This document shows, one piece after another, positions 29,718 to 41,129 of a stretch of 64,000 nt of DNA (positions are counted from its first letter, which is position 1; each line of letters starts with the position of its first letter). A program made the translations under genes and the position numbers. Under the pieces are notes generated by a model. That model worked only from the letters and a program-made list of their open reading frames with translations. It was not told the DNA's origin and did no database searches. The stretch is taken from the NCBI GenBank assembly GCA_014905825.1, contig JACGCN010000014.1, positions 496,001-560,000 of the forward strand. Reading direction: 5' to 3'. This DNA is from Lyophyllum atratum. Taxonomy: Eukaryota; Basidiomycota; Agaricomycetes; Agaricales; Lyophyllaceae.

Positions 29718-31667
29718 TCACTCCCCATCCACCTCCATCCCCTGCCCACCCGCACCCGCACCCCCACCAAAATCAATCGGCGCAACCCTACTCTTCCTCC
29801 TCGCATACTCGCTCTGCCTCGCCCTCTTCTTCGCGCTCATCACAACCCCATCACCCGCCGTCTTCCCACCCCCAGCCTTCCCGCCAAAGCTAGACCTTTG
29901 CGCCTTGACCCCCAAACTCGATCTGGTGCGGCCTCCACGCGCTGACGGTGTCCCACCAGGCGGTCCGCCCATGCCAACCCCCGCAGTAGCCCGTTGCGAC
30001 GCCAGCTTCGCGATGACCTTCGACCGCGAGATTCTGGGTTTCCTCCCTGTCATCGACCGCTGCCTTATAGGCGGCAGCACACTCGTCGATGGACCCGCGT
30101 CTTTGACCACGGACATATCCTCAATAGCACCGTGTTGATTCTGGTCCGGCATACCTGTCGACGCGAAGGACTCAACTGGTGGTCGTTTCTTGACCGGCGT
30201 TGGGATGCCAGAGGGCATAGCGAGCGGCTTGCTAAAAATCCCACCCGGTCTCGGCGACCATGGTCCCGGCCCCTGCGCGGCCATCCCAGGATCGTTCGTG
30301 ATCATCCCCAGTGCTTCGCCGCCCTGTGACTGCTGTATCCCTGAGCCTTCTGCGACAGTCCTCAAACTCGTACCAGAGCCAGAGGCAGACGGTCGGGCTT
30401 TGGCCAGGGAACTGGCAGTTGGGGCGAGGAGCCGCGATGACGACAACCTCGAGGATAAGCGAGAGGACGATGAGCCTGTCGCAGTTGCATTCGATGTCGA
30501 CGTGCGGCCCATAGGTCCTGTCGACAGCTTCTTCAATCCCATGCTGCCCACGCCGCCCAAGGACGGGACCTTATTCGAAGATGCGAAGGAAGAGCGCGTC
30601 CCGATGGATGATACAGCAGCCCCGCTCTTGGAAGAGGTTCCGGTCCCGGTGATTGAGCTACTCCGGCTGGGCCGCACGAGGCTGCTCCGTGTGGAGGATA
30701 CGGGGCCAAAGGAAGGAAGAGGGGATCTGGAGCGTGAGGAGGTCGTGGATGTCATTGTCGCGCTGGCCTTGTCTTGGTCGACGCGGAGGGATGAGACTCT
30801 GCTGGCGGGAGGGTTGATAGCTGTAGAAGGCCGAGCGTTGCCGATCAGTGGAGCCTTCTTCTGTGCCGGGGCAGGCGCTGGTGCGGGTGCAGGTGCAGGA
30901 GCTGCCTTTGATAGCTTCGTGGCGGGCTTGGGTATTCCACTTGTGCCAGTAGCCGCAGTTTGTGCAGATTTCCCTCCACCCCAGACCTTCTGGACGAGCG
31001 ACTTGGCCGAGGACAAGAAGCCGAATCTCGAAGGCTTCGGTGGTGGTTGCGGTTTTACTATACATTTTTGTGGGTCAGCTTTCACCTTGGATTTGTTGAG
31101 ATCGAGATGCAACTCACGCAAAACGCCACCCCTTCCGATACTAACGCGTCCTCTCGCACCACCTGCGACACCTACGCTGCTTCTTCTCCTCGCCTTGTTC
31201 AATTCGAGTTTCCTCCGAATCGCCTCTTTCTCCTTCCGCCTCTGCTCTTCCTCCTCCGCCTTCGCTTTCTCCTGCTCTTCCTGAGCTTTGGCTGCATCTT
31301 CTTGCTTCGCATCCTCGACCATTGCAGAAGAGTCAAGCTTGGCACGTTTGCCATCCTCAGCTTCGTCACCCTCCTCATCCTCCGACTCGTCATCACCAAA
31401 CGACCCAGGAAGAACTCTCGGCCTTCTCCCACTGCTAATAACACGCGTCGCACTGATCCTTCCCGACGCAGCATCCCCTCCAATCCTCCTCCCATACCTA
31501 TCCCTCCCAGCCCCATGCCCCAACACGCTCGACTTCCTCTTCTTCCCAGCCCCAGCCCCACCCCCCGCATCCTTCATCCCCCGCCTCTTCACAAGCGCAT
31601 CAATCCCCTCCATCTTGCTAAACTCCTCCGCATGTAGGGAAGGGTTGCTACTGAAAGCGATATCCAA
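29718..31667 (-). CDS. Large disordered basic protein, 5' end altered by the duplication junction, copy 1
   Basis: A single open frame of up to 649 residues; an internal ATG gives the more plausible start MEGIDALVKRRGMKDAG at about 31613. The protein is low-complexity and basic. After an acidic stretch (DDESEDEEGDEAED), residues of about 110-155 form a Glu/Lys/Arg coiled coil. Then come KPSRFGFLSSAKSLVQKVWG, Ser/Thr-rich linkers with an Ala-Pro repeat, and a conserved-looking C-terminus (GRKPRISRSKVIAKLASQR, MSAKKRARQSEYARRKSRV). I do not recognise the family; a nuclear or microtubule-linked role is only a guess. The first codons (MDIAFSSNPS) derive from the antisense of another gene's exon across the junction at 31636, so the original promoter has been replaced. 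Confidence 0.6.
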   Translation of the reverse strand: MDIAFSSNPSLHAEEFSKMEGIDALVKRRGMKDAGGGAGAGKKRKSSVLGHGAGRDRYGRRIGGDAASGRISATRVISSGRRPRVLPGSFGDDESEDEEGDEAEDGKRAKLDSSAMVEDAKQEDAAKAQEEQEKAKAEEEEQRRKEKEAIRRKLELNKARRRSSVGVAGGARGRVSIGRGGVLRELHLDLNKSKVKADPQKCIVKPQPPPKPSRFGFLSSAKSLVQKVWGGGKSAQTAATGTSGIPKPATKLSKAAPAPAPAPAPAPAQKKAPLIGNARPSTAINPPASRVSSLRVDQDKASATMTSTTSSRSRSPLPSFGPVSSTRSSLVRPSRSSSITGTGTSSKSGAAVSSIGTRSSFASSNKVPSLGGVGSMGLKKLSTGPMGRTSTSNATATGSSSSRLSSRLSSSRLLAPTASSLAKARPSASGSGTSLRTVAEGSGIQQSQGGEALGMITNDPGMAAQGPGPWSPRPGGIFSKPLAMPSGIPTPVKKRPPVESFASTGMPDQNQHGAIEDMSVVKDAGPSTSVLPPIRQRSMTGRKPRISRSKVIAKLASQRATAGVGMGGPPGGTPSARGGRTRSSLGVKAQRSSFGGKAGGGKTAGDGVVMSAKKRARQSEYARRKSRVAPIDFGGGAGAGGQGMEVDGE

Positions 31668-31840
31668 GGCAAGAAGAAGCGGAAAGCCAAGGAGCCTGCC
31701 GCTGAGGAAGCTCCCCCACCGAAACGCAGTCGGCGACTTCTGAACGAGCCGTAAGTATTTGAAGTTGACTCTGCTTCACCTACCAGCGACTGACGCTTTA
31801 TGCTAGGGCTGAGAAGATTGTGATGAGTGGCAGGTACTGA
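31636..31840 (+). pseudogene. Copied 3' exons of the 20420-22854 gene
   Basis: Matches 22650-22854, including the end of exon 6, the last intron and the terminal exon. It has no promoter or 5' exons and marks the duplication junction. Confidence 0.9.
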
Positions 31841-31870
31841 CATCGACGTACCAGCTTCCTCAAATCACGC

Positions 31871-32540
31871 CACTTCTCAAGAATCTTACCGCATATCGCC
31901 AATCCTAGGCTCTGGCGAATCTCAGCACTTTACGAATCTCACGACCTCTTATGAATCTCGCCATGTCTCGTGAATTTCACCGGCTATCACTGATCTCACC
32001 ACCTATGTCCAATCTCCCCGCCTCTTGTCAATCCCACCGCTCTCACCTATCTTCCCGCCTCTCAGAAATCTCACCACTTATCAGTAATCTTGCCACCTCT
32101 CCCGAATCTCCATGTGTATGTCGTCATTTCGTGGCTCTGACTGACTTCATCAAACTGGCAAGTCTAGTCTTAATGACGTACGACATTCTCCCGCTTATTC
32201 CTAATTGTCGCTTCTTACAATCTTCCTGTTTATCTCGAATCAGGATAAGTCAATCTTCCGTTTATCCTGAATCCCGGCTACATACAATTTTCTGCCTATC
32301 TCGAATCTTTATGTCTTTCCGAATTCTTACTTAGTATGCGTACTTATAATCTAGTCTGAGTGTGTACGGTTCGTGTAGACAGTCGTTCGTGTAATTGAAA
32401 TTCTGTCTTAATCAGAATCGGTGGCTTAAGCACAATTTTTATCCCTACCTAATAAGCGGCCTTCAGAAATAATCTGAACTGAATTGACTGGTCCCATGGG
32501 GTTCACGGCCGAGGTATTGGGGCCCGACATGGAGACAGCG
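31871..32540. repeat. Copy 2 of the 19-bp minisatellite and its flank
   Basis: Near-identical to 22885-23554, with one extra C in CTTCCTGTTT at about 32224 and a G-to-A change at about 32282. Both changes are shared with unit 3. No gene. Confidence 0.85.
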
Positions 32541-32541
32541 G

Positions 32542-33003
32542 TTGCCGAACCGCGACGCGATGGTGGATTGGGCCAGAGAGTTTGGTTGGGCAGGGATGCC
32601 GGAGGTCATCGGCGACGGTGAGCTGACGGAGCTCTCGGATGATGACGCTGGCAGTATGCCGTCCCTGCTGAGCGTCAGTGATTCCTCGGAGGAGAGTGAC
32701 TCTGAGGACAGCGACTTCAATGAGTTGCAGGTCGACTGTGCTGCGTTCCGCACAGGTCTGTGCCGCCCGCTTGATTTGGAATCCACGTCGTCGGATGATG
32801 AACCCAATGGTTTTGGGTTGCTGGTGCCTGTAGATGGTGCTGCCGAGGAGGAACCGAAGGCGGATCGCGTTGCGCGTTGGGTTGAGGAGACCGCAGCTGT
32901 CTTGAGGGATGGAGATACGGGTGACGACCCATTCTCTCCATGGATGTGGCGGCCTTGGTGGCCGACCTTGCCGCTGCTGGGTCTGACATTCGTCGGGTGG
33001 TAG
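32542..33003 (+). CDS. Acidic copia gag-end-like ORF, copy 2
   Basis: Same 153-residue frame as at 23555. Here the gypsy element begins 14 bp after the stop, separating this ORF from the copia pol frame. Confidence 0.4.
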   Translation: MPNRDAMVDWAREFGWAGMPEVIGDGELTELSDDDAGSMPSLLSVSDSSEESDSEDSDFNELQVDCAAFRTGLCRPLDLESTSSDDEPNGFGLLVPVDGAAEEEPKADRVARWVEETAAVLRDGDTGDDPFSPWMWRPWWPTLPLLGLTFVGW

Positions 33004-33011
33004 CTTTCACC

Positions 33012-33016
33012 ACCAC
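33012..33016. repeat. Gypsy target-site duplication, left copy
   Basis: ACCAC here and GCCAC at 42816-42820 flank the element; the empty site in unit 1 (24025-24029) reads GCCAC once. This is a 5-bp duplication, normal for Ty3/gypsy integrases, with one later substitution in the left copy. Confidence 0.8.
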
Positions 33017-33623
33017 TGTTATGGATACTATAGCATAGCTACCCTAAGTTACAGATAGTCTCGATGAATAGAATAAGAGATAAACGCGACGAGCAGAAGT
33101 CGACGCGACGCGATCATCGGACATTGCCGAACCGAAGGAGATTACCGTAACCGGCGGTTCGGCATCCTGACGTCAATGTTTGACTGTTTGGCAAAGGCTT
33201 TCCGGGAACTTGCCGAGCCGCGCACGAGTTCACCGGATCATTCAAGAATCCTAAAGAACTCGCGCGCACCTTCGAACACTTGCGCGCGCCTTCGACAAAG
33301 GTATGACTCATTGACTCAGCTGGCTAGTATATAAGGAACGACTCGTAGCATACTTGTATTCTTTACCTTACTCAATATTACAGATTTTGCCAATCAAACC
33401 AACTTCCTTCTAAGTTAACCTTGCAGTGCGCAAGATCTCTAACTCGTAAACGATTATCTTAGTGACTAACAGGTTATCTGTTACTCCGTCAACACCAGAA
33501 CGGTGGTTTGGGATAATACTTACTCGTTAGATCATTAGAATCAACTTGGGTTATTGACTCGTCAGTTATTGAATCGTATCGTTGAGATCTGATCTAATCT
33601 ACCGATTACTCCGGTCCTCAACA
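33017..33623 (+). repeat. Gypsy 5' LTR, copy 1
   Basis: Begins TGTTATGG and ends CCTCAACA. Contains a TATA box (TATATAAG) at 33328-33335 that probably drives the genomic transcript. Confidence 0.95.
33125..33335 (+). promoter_or_regulatory. LTR promoter with hairpin, CRE and tandem AP-1/Gcn4 sites
   Basis: In order: a 10-bp perfect inverted repeat (TGCCGAACCG at 33125 and CGGTTCGGCA at 33155, 20-nt loop); TGACGTCA, the CRE/ATF consensus, at 33168-33175; two TGACTCA sites, the Gcn4/AP-1 consensus, at 33304-33310 and 33312-33318; then TATATAAG at 33328. The sites suggest bZIP control. The same words occur in all four LTRs of the window. Confidence 0.55.
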
Positions 33624-33833
33624 TTGGTGGACACACCCGGAAACTGAAAAACTTGTCAGTAATTCAGTTTCTAAGCCCCTAACGCTATCGGATCTCTCAT
33701 ACTCTTGTATACATATTCGCTAATCTCTCAACACCCGGCTACTATTTCGAACAACCCTTCAAGATTCAGATCCGGTTTAACTAGTTTTGGTAGCTATTCC
33801 CTCAATCTCAATTAAACAGCTAACTATCTATTT
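33624..33833 (+). other. Gypsy leader with putative primer-binding site
   Basis: The leader starts TTGGTGGACACACCCGG. A TGG one base after the LTR is the usual first position of a tRNA-primed site; the tRNA was not identified. The rest is an untranslated leader ending at the gag start. Confidence 0.5.
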
Positions 33834-36800
33834 GTGAACTATATCATGACAGATACCATCGTCACGACCGGCACTGGACTTTCGGAAAGCTCGTTGTCAG
33901 CCCTGACACCACTCCCTGATTCCGACCATAGCACGAGCAACACGGAATTCGAACCTCCTTCCCTTATCGCTTTTCAGGAAAGTGTCGGGCCGGATGAGAT
34001 CACTTCCGTACCTATGCCCGTCAGGTTGGACCTTCCATCGCTTAAAGCATTCCAAACCTATCGAACGAATCAATCTCTTGTAGATCGGCGTACCACCGCT
34101 CTTCGGCTCGGATCCGAGGCTTTCAATAAGCTTTATCTGCGCAATACTACGCGCGCGTTCTCTCGCAGGCAGCTTCGGGACGTTTTCGATCAGGAATCCA
34201 TACTATTGGATGAAATCTTCTCGAAGGTTTTGACTGTCACGACCGAGGACGACGGCCACGCCTATGCTATCAAGCGTGAAACCTACACGACGCTTCTCGG
34301 TCTTTTACTTAAGATCAAGACAAAGTTCGGGGACATCCTGCTAGCAAATGGAATACCTATTCCGTTGTTACCCTCATGGGGAGCTAGTGGAAACGTTAGT
34401 GAGTTCTATTACGCCAACGATTTCGAGATCCTAGCCATCTGTTTTAGGACGGAGGTAGAAAGATTTCTACATATTTTTGACGAATATTATAACTTTCAAA
34501 CTGATGTTCCTCGTAACTCGGATTTAGTCGCGCGCTCGGTCGCAACAACTCCATCACCAGAGATCCCTCGAGTTATTCGTGACCCTCCTCCACATCTTAA
34601 TCGCCCTCAGGCATTACCGGTTGATGAAAGACGAATTCTTCATTCAAGGTTAGAGACCGGCGGGCCACGAACACGAAGAACCTCGAACATCTATAATCAA
34701 GGTGATCAGACGGCCAGAACGTTACAGAATCGGAGAAATCAACGGCTTACCGCTCGGCCACCCACGTCTAGGATGCGCGAAGTTCTCGACAACATTGGAG
34801 AGACTTTCGATCCCCAGATCAATCCTACTAGAAGCACCCCAATCTCTTCCGCATCGCGCGCTCGACACCGTCCCGGACCACCCGACGACGATCCCAGCGA
34901 CGATGAGGATGATCAAGGCGACTTTGGTAGTAATGGAGGAAGGCGGCCTAATCATCGATTCCCGCAAGGTAACTCTCGGCCCGATCCTAACGCTCAACGC
35001 AATGGCGGAGGTCCTCCGGACGATGATCCCAGCGACGACGATCAGAACGGCGGAGGTAACAGAAGAAATGGACCACCTAGAGCAGACCGTCCACTCGCGC
35101 AACGGCCTCAGCCTGAACCACATTTCGACTTCAAGCTGAAGTTCGAAAACGTACCTAAATGGGACGGGAATACAGACACCATCGTAAGATGGCTTTCGAA
35201 GGTTAATAACCTTGCCCGAATGTCAGGTACGGTTTTCACTCAGCTAGGCACCGTGGTTCCTCGAAGGTTCGAAGGTAGTGCGGAAACATGGTACTGGTCT
35301 CTACCGGGAAACTACCGCGAGGAAGTGGAACGTAACTGGGATACGCTCCGTATGTGCATCTCTTCATACTTTATGAACAGAAAATGGCTAGACAAACAGA
35401 AGGCCCGAGCGATACGCGCAAGTTACCGAGAAGCAGGAAACTCTCGCGAAACACCAAGCGAGTATTACATTCGGAAAGCCGAATTACTCAATACCGTGTA
35501 CACCATGGACGACTCAGAAATTATTCTTGAGGTCATGGAAGGTGCGCCTGCGAGCTGGAATACTATTCTTACCACTCAGTTATACGTCGACGTCATTGAA
35601 TTCCAAGCTGCTATCCGATTCCATGGGGATACACTCATGCGATTAGATTCTGCGACATCAAATTCTTATCGGTCGGATAGGTACGAACAGAATAATTTCA
35701 GGAACCAGGCTGCTGCCAACCGAGACACGCCCCGCGGAGGTTTCAACACGCGAGTAAACTTAGTAGGCGCTTCCCGAACGCTCGAGCCACCTAAGTATCC
35801 TAAAGATGATGCAAACATCTCCCGAAGATCTGCTACTCCTAAGGATAAAGGAGCAAGGCCTTGTCGACATTGCGGGTAGCGAACTTCACTGGGATAATGA
35901 GTGCAAGTACGCTTTTAAAGGAAGTCGAGAAGCTCGAGCTAATCTAGTGGTAACCTCGGAAGAAGAAACCCAGGCTCAGAGAAGCTACGATGACCTTTAC
36001 TACAGTCTCGACTCTGATAGTGAGGATTTTGATTTGCCCCTCCAGACTACCGCCGCCATTCGTGACGACTCAGCGGACCTGGAGGGATCTTCTTTCGAAT
36101 CCGAGGAACAAGGCTCGCAGCCACCCACTACTCGCTCCCTCAATACCACCTGCGCTCCTTATACTTACAAACAGCCCCTAAACCGGAGATCACGAAGACG
36201 TCTAGCAAGGGATATCTCTGCCCGAAACTATCTCGTTCAGACAGATGGTTCGTCAGAAACTCCTAAAGCCACTATTGAGCTAAAGCGATTGATGTCTAGA
36301 CCCCCAGGTTGCGCATTTTTAGGAGCACAAGCTACGCAGACAACGGCCACGGTCGGAGGCGTCGATCTCAACCCCATGGCTGTAATCATCGACTCTGGTT
36401 CTGACATAACGTTGATCTCACAAGACATGTTCGACGCGCTTACCGCGAAACCTAAACTACGATTCGGACAAAAGATCAATCTAATCCAGGTAACGGGTAC
36501 CAGCACGATTTCTGGCTTCATCAACTTGGATCTATTCTTCCACGCGGACGAGGGACCCATCAAGATCAATGTTGAAGCCTACGTTGTTAAAGGAATGACA
36601 ACTCCCTTCATCCTAGGTAACGATTTCGCCGACCAATACCAGATCTCCGTACAACGCACTGAGGGTAGGAGTTTCATCACCTTCGGGGATTGCAACCGAT
36701 CTATCCCAGTAGAGAACTCAACCTCTCCCACTCTCTCCGATGACACTCGCCATGCATTCAAGATCAGATCACAGCAGGAAATCTACGCACGCATCCCTCG

Positions 36801-39800
36801 GAACCGTGCACACCGAAAGAATCAGAAGACTAAGAAGCGTTTTCTCCGATCCTCTAGTAATGCAGAGGTGCGAGCATCTAGGAGAGTGGTTCTACCTCCC
36901 GGAACAAGTAAGGCTGTTCCCCTTCGGGTGCGTTTCCCTCCGAACATCACGACGCTATTTATAGAACGGAAGATCGAGTACGTCGGGAACATCGATAATA
37001 TTTACGGGAGTGCAGATTCACTCATCTCCATTGAGAACCCTATCCTACACATCGCCAACTTCTCGGCCTCTCCAGTTATCATCGCAGAGGGACAACTCCT
37101 AGGCACAGCCCGTAACCCTCGCACGTGGCTGGATAAGGAGAAACGGCTCTCTACCGATCAGAAGGCCAAGCTGGAGGTACAGGGCCGATTGATCCGCGCG
37201 ATCGCACAGGCTAATCTCGAAAACGTTGCGGCACACACCGTAACTAGCCAGACCGACATCTCTTCTAAAGCACAGCGCAACGCTACTGAGGAAGACGATC
37301 CACTCGCCGAAGAACCACTCGAAGGCGGTCCCAAGACCTCGGAAACGCCACCCGATCTGATTCCTCGCTCCCAGCTCCTCTCTGAGGTCGAGATTTCTAA
37401 GGACTTAACGCTTGACCAACGACAACAGCTGGAGGAACTCCTTTTACGACACGAGCGGGTCTTCGGATTAGACGGTAGACTAGGACACTATGATGAACGA
37501 ATAGAAATTCCACTTAAACCAAATGCTGCGCCCATATCTCTACCTCCCTTCCCGGCTTCACCGGCTAAGCGCGAAGTAATTGATAAGCAAATGGATTCGT
37601 GGATTAAACTAGGCATTATTGAGCCCTCAAAAAGCCCATGGGCTGCGCCAGTCTTCATTGTGTACCGCAACGCGAAACCGCGTATGGTTATTGATCTACG
37701 TAAATTAAACGAGATGGTTATACCCGACGAATTCCCTATCCCAAAACAGGAAGACATCCTTCAGGCACTCACGGGTTCGCAGTGGCTGACCACGCTGGAT
37801 GCTCTAGCAGGATTCACTCAGCTAACAATGTCTGATAGTGCTGCGGAGAAATTGGCTTTTCGCACTCATCGCGGACTCTGGCAATTTCGGAGGATGCCTT
37901 TCGGGTATCGCAACGGTCCTAGCATCTTTCAAAGGATCATGCAGAAGGTCCTCGCGCCCTTTCTATGGATTTTTGCCCTAGTTTATATCGATGACATAGT
38001 GGTTTTCTCGCTTACCTTCGATGACCATTTGAAACACCTAGATCAGGTTTTTACTGCAGTTACCGCTGCCAACATCACCCTGTCACCGGCGAAATGTCAT
38101 TTCGCTTATCAATCGCTCCTACTGCTTGGTCAGAAAGTATCGCGACTCGGACTCTCGACACATAAAGAGAAGGTAGATGCCATTATCCAACTCGACATTC
38201 CTAAAAATGTCAACGAGCTACAGATATTTTTAGGGATGATGGTGTATTTCTCCTCCTATGTTCCCTTCTACGCTTGGATCGCGCACCCTCTCTTTCAACT
38301 CTTGAAGAAGGAGAATGACTGGGAATGGACCGCATTGCATCAAGAAGCATTTGACTTGTGCAAAGAGGTACTGACTAACGCCCCGGTTCGAGGATACGCT
38401 ATGCCTGGACGTCCCTATCGTGTATACACCGACGCGTGTGATTACGGTCTCGCAGGTATTCTCCAACAGGTGCAGCCTATCCTGATACGTGATCTAAAAG
38501 GAACTCGAATGTATGAGCGACTACAGAAAGCATACACCAACAAGGAACCCATACCTAACCTCGTCCCTTCCCTCGCGAAAGATCTAAGCGACGTTCCTGC
38601 ACCAGGAGAATGGGGGGAGCACTTCGAGGATACTACGGTATATGTCGAAAGGGTCGTTAGTTATTGGTCCAGGGTCCTGAAATCGGCAGAACGGAACTAC
38701 TCACCTACGGAACGAGAGGCCCTCGCGCTAAAGGAGGCACTGATCAAGTTTCAACCCTTCCTGGAGGGTGAACAAGTCCTCGCTATTACCGATCATGCCG
38801 CATTGACCTGGAGCAAAACCTTTCAAAATGTTAATCGACGATTGCTCACCTGGGGAACCGTATTTTCGGCTTATCCCAACATGAAAATCATCCATCGCGC
38901 CGGAAGGGTTCACTCAAACGTAGATCCGATATCACGGCTTCGTCGACGCGTTCCACCGGAATCAGGCCCATTCACGGACGATACGCGTTCTTTGATTCTC
39001 AATGGACAAGACGACCCCCTCAGGGCAGTTTACGCGGAACTTGGTGAGCGATTTGAAGAGAAGGTCTTATCAGTCGCGACCAAATACGTCATAGCGGAGG
39101 AATCTAGGGACAACGGAGAGAATGCCCTGACCGTTAGCTCCGATCTCCTCGCTTCCGAGACAGGGTCGCCACCGATCGAGGTCCCTTACGTTACATCACG
39201 CTCATACACCATCCTAGTCGGAATCGCTGAAGATGAGATAGCTCGCTGGACAGCAGGATACTCTACTGACCCGCATTTCCGTGAGGTTATTAAGGGATGG
39301 CAAGGTGAGCGTAACTGGTCGAACCCTTTCTTCCCACAGTACCATTATGCAGACAACGGTCTCATATATTTTGAGGATTGGCACGGTAACAATCGCCTTT
39401 GCGTTCCAGCAAGTATTCGGAGTGAAATTATGAATGAAGTACACAACACTATTACTGAAGCAGCTCACGCCGGCTATCATAAGACGTACAACCGATTGGC
39501 TTCAACTTTCTATTGGCCTCGGATGTCACGAGAAATTAAGCTGTTTACCAACACCTGCGACATATGTCAGAAAGCCAAGCCTCGCCGGACAGCCCCGAAG
39601 GGTTTACTACAGCCAATTCCAATTCCTACTCAGCCATTCGAAGTAGTAACCATGGACTTCATCCCCGAGCTCCCTGTATCCGACGGGTTTGATAACATCC
39701 TCGTTATAGTAGACAAACTCACCAAATACGGCATATTTATTCCCTGCACGACGACCATCACCGAAGAAGAAACGGCCCAACTTTTCTTCAAACATGTTAT

Positions 39801-40995
39801 CTGTCAGTACGGTATTCCTAGGCAAGTCATCACCGATCGGGATACCCGCTGGAAGAATGATTTTTGGAAAGAGATCTGTAAGTCTATGGGCATGCAGCGA
39901 TCTCTCACCACGTCCTTTCATCCCCAGGCTGATGGCCAATCAGAAATTCTTAATCAAACCCTTGAAATTGCCTTGCGCGCATATATCGCACCTTCACGCG
40001 ACGATTGGAGTACACATTTGGACGCCCTCGCCCTTTCATATAATTCAACGCCTCACACCGCTACGACGTTCGCCCCAGCATACCTGCTACGAGGATATAC
40101 GCCGACTACGGGTTCGACTATCCTAGCTGACCAAGCTCACGTATCCCGCCCCTCTGGGTCTGACATCACCGACACCGCGCTACTTGGTGAAAAGGCGGGA
40201 TCAATGGTTAGTCATTTTGAGGCGGACCGATCTCGCGCGAAAGAGGCTCTCTTACTATCTCAGGTACACCAACGACGCGCATATAACCGCGGACGATTAA
40301 CTACTGAATTTGATATAGGGGATCTCGTCGTTCTGAACCCACATACCTTAGAACTTCTCAAGAAGGAATCTGGACGAGGAAAGAAACTACTAATGCGATA
40401 CGACGGCCCATTTGAAATTCTACGTAAACTAAGTCCGGTGACTTACCATCTTAGGATGCCTGCCTCTTATGGCATTCATCCGATCATCAATATTGCTCAC
40501 TTAGAATCTTATCAGTCCTCCCCTCCGGAATTCGGTGACCGACCGTCGCGAGCTCTCAATCGCGACGACTTTGACGTCAAACCGGAATATGATGTCGAGG
40601 AAATAGTCGCGGAAAGGAATCGTCGCGGACGAGGCGGACGGCGCGTTCGGGAATTCAAAACGCGCTTCACCGGCTACGGCCCGGAAAGCGACGAATGGCT
40701 CCCATACAGGAATTTGAGGAACGCACCCGAGGTTCTGAAGGCATGGGAGAACCGAAACAAGACCCCCGTTATTATCACCCGCACGACGCCACCCTCGCCA
40801 GGTATCACACACGCGATCACTAATTTAGACGACATCGGACATGAGGCTCACCATTTGCAAGAGCCGGAGCCATCGACCCTGGCGCCCATCATACACGAGG
40901 AGGAAGAGACGTCACCAGAGCACTTGGGAACCTTGCAGCCTGTTCAACAAACCCTGCGTAGGTCCCACCGACGTAGTACAAAGCAAACTCGCTAG
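33834..40995 (+). CDS. Gypsy Gag-Pol, one frameshift in the zinc knuckle, copy 1
   Basis: Gag starts at or just after 33834 (MNYIMTDTIV). A Pro/Asp/Gly-rich linker precedes the retrotransposon-gag domain (VPKWDGNTDTIVRWLSKV). The frame breaks at the GGG run 35874-35876, within the CCHC knuckle (CRHCG...H...C). Unit 3 has GG there and stays open, so this base is probably spurious. Pol then runs open to 40995. Numbered from the frame at 35806, it has protease Asp 196 (IIDSGSDITL), RT YIDD at 727-730, RNase H Asp 876 (YTDACDYG), an HHCC integrase zinc finger (GYHKTYNRL...CDIC), an integrase triad of Asp 1284, Asp 1344 and Glu 1380 (DD35E), and a C-terminal chromodomain at about 1594-1650 (YDVEEIVAERN, FTGYGPESDEWLPY). 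The chromodomain marks it as a chromovirus, a group thought to target chromatin. Confidence 0.92.
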
Positions 40996-41129
40996 GGAAC
41001 TTGCGCCGGACGCATATTTAAGGCCTGAAATTTTATTTATCTCTTCAGAACAATCGCTACCTCCAGCCTTCTTACAACACTCTCATCAAACTCTTCTCGC
41101 TTTCACCGCTCTCATCACTGTCTCACACG

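Larger units (their letters stand above)
22650..31635. repeat. Segmental duplication unit 1 (8986 bp, no gypsy insertion)
   Basis: Sequence from 22650 recurs at 31636 and 50443. This unit lacks the gypsy element and shows the intact target (CACCGCCACCGACAAG) at 24021. It differs from units 2 and 3 by SNPs they share, for example G at 25353 where both others have A. Confidence 0.95.

Noticed and set aside
30190..31284. A 364-residue plus-strand frame opposite the disordered basic protein
   Set aside because: It is a mirror of low-complexity codons; the minus-strand frame is nearly twice as long, has a coiled coil and a coherent start.
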